Below, piece after piece: positions 63,128 through 64,000 of a DNA stretch of 64,000 nucleotides. The notes beneath the pieces are model-generated. The model had not been told where the DNA came from. It ran no database searches and worked only from the letters and a program-made list of their open reading frames with translations. A program made the translations under genes and the position numbers. The stretch comes from Pseudomonadota bacterium. Lineage in GTDB: Bacteria; Pseudomonadota; Alphaproteobacteria; Rhizobiales; Xanthobacteraceae. Each line of letters starts with the position of its first letter. Positions within the stretch are counted from its first letter, which is position 1. Where the stretch lies: NCBI GenBank assembly GCA_023404675.1, contig JAEYAW010000018.1, positions 1 to 64,000 on the forward strand, written 5' to 3'.

Positions 63128-64000
63128 CAGCGATACCAGCGGACGCCTATGCAATCGTTGAAGGGCGGCATCCCGACCCCTTCCGCTACCTCGGCCCTCA
63201 CCGCGAAGGCGACCGCACGGTGATCCGTGCGTTCCTGCCCGATGCGGCGCAGGTCGAGGCGGTCGACGAGCATGGCCATCGCGCGCCGCTGCCCCGCATC
63301 CACGACGCGGGACTGTTCGCGGGTCACGCGCCAGATGATGCCGGCCGCTACAGGCTGTGCGCGCAATACGGCGACCGGAAGGTTCAGCTCGAAGATCCTT
63401 ACCGCTTTCCGCCGATCCTGAGCGACTTCGATCTGCATCTGCTGAACGAGGGCCGCCACCTGCGGCTTTACGACAAGCTCGGCGCGCATCCGATGACGCT
63501 TGATGGCGTCGCGGGTGTCGGCTTCGCCGTGTTCGCGCCGAATGCGCGTCGCGTCAGCGTCGTCGGCGACTTCAACTCCTGGGACGGCCGACGCCATGCC
63601 ATGCGCGTGCGCGGCAATGGCTACTGGGAAATCTTTGTGCCCGCTGTCGCCGCGGGGGAGCGCTACAAGTTCGAAATCGTCGCCGCCGATGGCCGCGTGC
63701 TGCCGCTGAAGGCCGATCCGCTGGCCTTCGCCGCCGAGTTGCGCCCCGCCACAGCCTCCGTCGTTATCGATGAGTCCCGGCTGCCGCATCCGCAGCCCGT
63801 TGCCGCCGACATGAACTCACTCGGCAAGCCGGTCTCGATCTACGAGGTGCATCTCGGCTCGTGGCGACGGCGCGATGGCGGCGCGTGGCTGACCTATCGC
63901 GAACTGGCCGACATGCTGCCCGCCTATGCGCGCGACATGGGTTTCACCCATCTGGAATTCCTGCCGGTCAGCGAACATCCGTTCGATGGCTCATGGGGCT
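63124..64000 (+). CDS. glgB: 1,4-alpha-glucan branching enzyme, N-terminal part
   Basis: The frame starts MTAIPADAYAIVEGRHPDPF and is open to the right edge (292 codons). It contains the GlgB N-terminal domains: RYLGPHREGDRTVIRAFLPD, then FAVFAPNARRVSVVGDFNSW (CBM48) and the start of the barrel VSIYEVHLGSWRR...LADMLPAYARDMGFTHLEFL...HPFDGSWG. It introduces alpha-1,6 branches into the glucan made by GlgE. It is translationally coupled to treS. The catalytic part lies outside the window. Confidence 0.94.
   Translation, partial: MTAIPADAYAIVEGRHPDPFRYLGPHREGDRTVIRAFLPDAAQVEAVDEHGHRAPLPRIHDAGLFAGHAPDDAGRYRLCAQYGDRKVQLEDPYRFPPILSDFDLHLLNEGRHLRLYDKLGAHPMTLDGVAGVGFAVFAPNARRVSVVGDFNSWDGRRHAMRVRGNGYWEIFVPAVAAGERYKFEIVAADGRVLPLKADPLAFAAELRPATASVVIDESRLPHPQPVAADMNSLGKPVSIYEVHLGSWRRRDGGAWLTYRELADMLPAYARDMGFTHLEFLPVSEHPFDGSWG

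Overview
The window is high-GC DNA (about 64 percent by eye) packed with long, translationally coupled operons. The gene content points to an alphaproteobacterium of the Bradyrhizobium/Rhodopseudomonas/Afipia group (Nitrobacteraceae): two Liv-type ABC importers, one tied to CoA-dependent acid catabolism, a eukaryotic-type glutamine synthetase GlnII with a sigma-54 promoter, a GlgE/TreS-maltokinase/GlgB pathway, and a CHASE2 cyclase. No rRNA, tRNA, CRISPR array, phage or insertion sequence was recognised. The genus is an inference.

Layout. (1) 1-4235, minus: a Liv-type importer, livG-livF-two tandem paralogous binding proteins-livH, running off the left edge. (2) 4486-7062, minus: a FecR-domain secreted protein with a proline-only tail and a TPR/outer-membrane-barrel partner. 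(3) 7232-10971: a glycosyltransferase made of two repeated halves, a DUF6065-like protein and a divergent GT1-type glycosyltransferase. (4) 10983-13289, minus: a CHASE2 adenylate/guanylate cyclase. (5) 13444-18463, minus: tetR-mfp-RND efflux operon with a palindromic operator at the tetR start, facing a LinB-type haloalkane dehalogenase (18636-19523, plus). (6) 19809-32967: an exopolysaccharide region: VanZ-like protein, WecG/TagA transferase, a GDP-mannose 3,5-epimerase-like enzyme, a GH5 hydrolase, then a tightly overlapping minus-strand operon (O-antigen ligase/polymerase, FemAB-like acyltransferase, polysaccharide deacetylase, flippase, GT4, GT2), and a large Wzz/tyrosine-kinase-like protein with a degenerate kinase domain. 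(7) 32969-35192: SlyX, DUF3297 and an ABC-2 exporter. (8) 35375-46817, minus: one ten-gene operon, livHMGF, a divergent AMP-ligase, a binding protein, enoyl-CoA hydratase, two acyl-CoA dehydrogenases and a canonical acyl-CoA synthetase, an uptake-plus-beta-oxidation unit for an unknown carboxylic acid. (9) 47018-51125: YcaQ-type DNA glycosylase, glnII, a 57-residue ORF and glutaminase. (10) 51204-64000: carbohydrate and stress-solute island: malQ, then gpsA-HAD phosphatase-ggpS, then glgE-treS/maltokinase-glgB, the last cut by the right edge.

The most notable system is in region 10. The protein that would usually be called trehalose-6-phosphate synthase (OtsA) looks instead like glucosylglycerol-phosphate synthase. 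It is translationally coupled to a sucrose-phosphatase-like HAD hydrolase and to a glycerol-3-phosphate dehydrogenase. Together these three make a complete route from dihydroxyacetone phosphate and a nucleotide-glucose to the compatible solute glucosylglycerol. It lies directly upstream of the GlgE route, which turns trehalose/maltose into branched alpha-glucan. All functional calls rest on motifs and remembered family sequences; no database search was possible.
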